DNA of 42,597 nt. It comes from Candidatus Woesearchaeota archaeon. Its GTDB lineage: Archaea; Nanobdellota; Nanobdellia; Woesearchaeales; JAGVYF01. Below, piece by piece: positions 40,296 through 42,597 of this stretch (positions are counted from its first letter, which is position 1; each line of letters starts with the position of its first letter). Made by a program: the position numbers and the translations under genes. Below the pieces are notes generated by a model. The model was not told where the DNA came from. It saw only the letters and a program-made list of their open reading frames with translations, and did no database searches. The stretch covers positions 1 through 42,597 of the forward strand of contig JACQSS010000071.1 of the NCBI GenBank assembly GCA_016211195.1, in the 5' to 3' direction.

Positions 40296-40948
40296 TGCCA
40301 ACCTATCGTGGTATTCAGCAGGTGCATGTGAAAAATTCAAAAGTAGATATAGAGCTGCCAAAACGACAATTCTGGGCAGAGAGAACAGCGACCCTTGAAG
40401 ACATAGCACGGCAGGAAGCGACAGCACTTTTTGTTGAAAATTATAGAGGAAAAATCCTGCTCGGTGCACGGACTGACTTGTATGTGACTGACCACTCCAG
40501 TATTACTGGGATGCATCCCGGTGGCAATCTAAAGATAGATGCCACAAGCGATGCGGACTTGAAACAACCACGACAGCTGCATCCAGCCATGGAATACGTA
40601 GCAGGATATCTCGGCGATGCCGGCAGGATGGCAGCCCTCATGTTGCCCGCTGCAGCACTTGCTGCTGCAGGAGAGACCATTCTGGGAATCAACGCCATGC
40701 AGCATCTGGAATGGATTCCGTTAATGGCAGCAGGCATGTATCTCGGGACGAATGGAGGTGTCCCCCGCGCCGCTTCTGCAAGTATTGCTGTCTATCTCGC
40801 CATCACTTTTGGTCCAGACCTCGTGCATATCACACAGGCTGGTCTCCAGCACTTCGGATGGCACACCCTGCTCAAGACTGGTGGCTATCTTGGCTCCAAC
40901 CTGCTTGGATATGGAATCAGGAAGTGGCATGAAAGCATCACCGAATGA
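40295..40948 (+). CDS. Unrecognised protein, middle gene of operon
   Basis: The 217-residue protein has a basic, soluble N-terminal half (VHVKNSKVDIELPKRQFWAE, then LFVENYRGKILLGA). The C-terminal half has three or four Ala/Gly-rich hydrophobic segments (MAALMLPAAALAAAG, LMAAGMYLG, IAVYLAITFG). It starts on the stop of the preceding gene and its own stop overlaps the next start by 4 nt. That spacing indicates a fixed stoichiometry or complex. The N-terminal half, with short alternating strands, may be a small beta domain. No function is suggested by motif. Confidence 0.65.
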   Translation: MPTYRGIQQVHVKNSKVDIELPKRQFWAERTATLEDIARQEATALFVENYRGKILLGARTDLYVTDHSSITGMHPGGNLKIDATSDADLKQPRQLHPAMEYVAGYLGDAGRMAALMLPAAALAAAGETILGINAMQHLEWIPLMAAGMYLGTNGGVPRAASASIAVYLAITFGPDLVHITQAGLQHFGWHTLLKTGGYLGSNLLGYGIRKWHESITE

Positions 40949-42507
40949 CACTAACAGCGAAAGTTGCAGAGTTGTACACAGATATCAGCGGCCTTGTCTA
41001 TTTTCCTGAGTTCCTCATGAAGGTGAGCGATGTCCTTATCAATCGCTCGTTCCGGAGAACAACAGCATTCGCCACACTTTTTTTTGGCGCAGCTTTTTTT
41101 GGAGATGTCAGCAATAAGGAATGGATAACCTACAAACAAGCTGCCGGATACACCATTGCGGTTCTCGCCGGGTCTTTAGGACTGGGTTATCTCTCAAAGT
41201 TTCTAGCCGGATACAAAGTAATGGGAAATCTCCAGACTGCGGAAGCCAATGCATTTGAACTGCTGGAAGAGAAAAAAAAATCACGGGCTATCGCTCATCT
41301 CGATGAACTTTGGGAACGTGTCTATAGTTATGACGCAGAGATGAAATACACAGAGAAGGAGCAACTTGAGGAAAAGGTCCTCATCAAAGAAAAATGGCCC
41401 CTCCTGCAAGCCCAGACAAGTTGCCTCACTGGGATTTTGCTGCCTGACGATGCATCTACTACAGAGGTTATCCGGAATCTGGGAAGAACGAAAGACGGAT
41501 TCGTCATTTCCATGCTCTATGGCTTACAGCAGAATATCCCTCTCGTGGAAAAAAAAGAGCTAATAGGTTTTGAAATTGGGAAACTAGTTGGATGGTATAA
41601 CAGCTCGTACTTTGATACACGCAACAATGCAATCAGCGACCACTATCGGGCATCGCGGACAATTTTGAAAATCAAACGCAGCATTGGCTGGAAAAACAAG
41701 CACCAGGAGATTGTCGCTTCCTACATACGGGATTTCTGGCTACGGCGCATTGCCCACACACTTGCTATCAGAGTCGGAGCAGGAATCACAACATTGGAAG
41801 CACAGCATGGCCGCCAGTACCTCAATGCGCAGCATTTCCTCTGGCCGACAAAAAAGACAGATGAGCTGCTGGTTCAGGAATTCGGTGTCGAGAAGCTCAA
41901 ACAGCTTGACGAGTATCGTAGATCAATGCTTTTGCAGATGTTCCACAGCGAGAGGATAGCAGAAAGAATTTTGAGCAGGGCATATGGTCCCAATGTTGAA
42001 CTGACAACACTTCTGCGGGCAGATTATGATCATGAATATATCTTGCAGGAACTACGACAGACTCCCCAGGGAGACTATGCACGGGCTGGACTTGCCTTTC
42101 CGGCGAAAATAAAGCAAAGACAGGAACAAGCTGCAGCGGACAAAAGAGTACTCGATGAATTCATCACAGAATATTGGCCAGCTGCACAGCAGGACAAAGA
42201 AGCTTACCGGGCAGTGCGCATCGCATACCATGTCAATATCGACGGAGTGGGACGCTCGATCAAGCGCCGACGCTGGAAACGTGATCACCACCAGATTCTT
42301 TCGGCCCTTGCCAACGTCGCACAAGAGAAAAAGCAGTATACAGAAAGAATTATCAATCTACGTAAACATCATACGCTGGCGCTCATTGAATTATTGGACT
42401 GCGGGCAGGAAATCAATGGCCTGATGACGTACCGGTCACCATTGTATGAGGAAACTAATGCGCCAGTCTCACTCCCCAGGTGCCCGGTCTCATTGAAAAG
42501 TTCATGA
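40945..42507 (+). CDS. Unrecognised protein, last gene of operon, C-terminus from a repeat
   Basis: The 520-residue protein has two hydrophobic segments near residues 34-50 and 65-90 (FATLFFGAAFFG and YTIAVLAGSLGLGYL). A long, charged, helical soluble region follows (LLEEKKKSRAIAHLDELWER, RILKIKRSIG-like segments, RQEQAAADKRVLDEF). I do not recognise a family or active site. The last five residues (SLKSS) and the stop codon come from the palindromic repeat B3, which begins at 42491. The original C-terminus may have been replaced by the insertion. It is translationally coupled to the two genes upstream. Confidence 0.68.
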   Translation: MTLTAKVAELYTDISGLVYFPEFLMKVSDVLINRSFRRTTAFATLFFGAAFFGDVSNKEWITYKQAAGYTIAVLAGSLGLGYLSKFLAGYKVMGNLQTAEANAFELLEEKKKSRAIAHLDELWERVYSYDAEMKYTEKEQLEEKVLIKEKWPLLQAQTSCLTGILLPDDASTTEVIRNLGRTKDGFVISMLYGLQQNIPLVEKKELIGFEIGKLVGWYNSSYFDTRNNAISDHYRASRTILKIKRSIGWKNKHQEIVASYIRDFWLRRIAHTLAIRVGAGITTLEAQHGRQYLNAQHFLWPTKKTDELLVQEFGVEKLKQLDEYRRSMLLQMFHSERIAERILSRAYGPNVELTTLLRADYDHEYILQELRQTPQGDYARAGLAFPAKIKQRQEQAAADKRVLDEFITEYWPAAQQDKEAYRAVRIAYHVNIDGVGRSIKRRRWKRDHHQILSALANVAQEKKQYTERIINLRKHHTLALIELLDCGQEINGLMTYRSPLYEETNAPVSLPRCPVSLKSS

Positions 42508-42597
42508 TGGCCATCAATTATGTGAGCATTGGCTTCCTTCTCTTGCAAGCAAAAAGGGGATTCCAAGAGGAATTTTTGCCATTAACAGGCAAAAGCA
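42491..42597 (-). repeat. Palindromic repeat family B, copy B3 (cut by window end)
   Basis: Reading the minus strand, the sequence GGCAAAAATTCCTCTTG, AATCCCCTTTTTGCTTGC, CCAATGCTCACATAATTG and GATGGCCATC, ending CTTTTCAATG, matches B2 in order and spacing. The element's right end lies at 42491. The left end lies beyond the window. It covers the end of the third unknown operon gene and supplies its stop codon. Confidence 0.72.

Noticed and set aside
1-42597. CRISPR arrays, tRNA or rRNA genes, transposase genes
   Set aside because: None was recognised: no regularly spaced repeats, no cloverleaf or rRNA-like stretch, and no transposase motif in any ORF. A tRNA scan was not possible by eye.

Overview
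The window reads as archaeal, most likely from a DPANN-type lineage such as Woesearchaeota or Pacearchaeota. The archaeal call rests on an Rpo11/RpoL RNA polymerase subunit, on TATA boxes about 25-28 nt upstream of many start codons (implying leaderless or short-leader mRNAs), and on a 1163-residue SMC. The lineage call is inference from gene content, since no rRNA or tRNA is present. Genes are densely packed, with many 1-4 nt gaps or overlaps and several convergent overlaps.

Layout. 1-2838: an edge-truncated unknown ORF, a P-loop kinase-like gene, an endonuclease V homologue with two altered active-site positions, rpoL, and a coupled small ORF. 2768-8417 (minus): two large membrane-anchored surface proteins with related C-terminal halves, and a DUF2779-type nuclease-like protein. 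8673-12578 (plus): manC-manB, a lipoprotein, a glutaredoxin and a glycosyltransferase. 12575-18449 (minus): a mechanosensitive-channel-like protein, two related membrane proteins with HExxH motifs, an endonuclease III-like glycosylase and a lipoprotein. 18714-22842: small membrane and coiled-coil proteins, ribonuclease HIII, and two small nucleic-acid-protein-like ORFs. 22956-26447: smc. 26541-28323: an AT-richer segment with an HTH-nucleotidyltransferase / HEPN-like pair under palindromic operators, then a secreted unknown. 28333-38485: a surface-glycan locus (polysaccharide deacetylase, AsnB, four glycosyltransferases including a PMT-type membrane enzyme, RfbB, RfbA, a B12-binding-type radical SAM enzyme). 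38538-42507: a tightly coupled operon of three unrecognised proteins, at least two of them membrane proteins.

How the genes fit together. ManC/ManB supply GDP-mannose, RfbA/RfbB supply dTDP-4-keto-6-deoxyglucose, and the glycosyltransferases, deacetylase, amidotransferase-like AsnB and PMT-type enzyme could build and modify a glycan or glycoprotein coat. The Ig-like, LTD and lipoprotein genes are plausible surface recipients.

The most striking non-genic signal is a set of short palindromic interspersed elements. Two copies (8461-8626 and 16599-16810) have matching terminal inverted repeats, and each is flanked by a perfect 9-bp direct repeat, the hallmark of transposition by a MITE-like element. 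A second, related family occurs three times (13345-13478, 18511-18664, and 42491 to the window end). Two divergent gene pairs in the glycan locus also appear to share one symmetric TATA box each.
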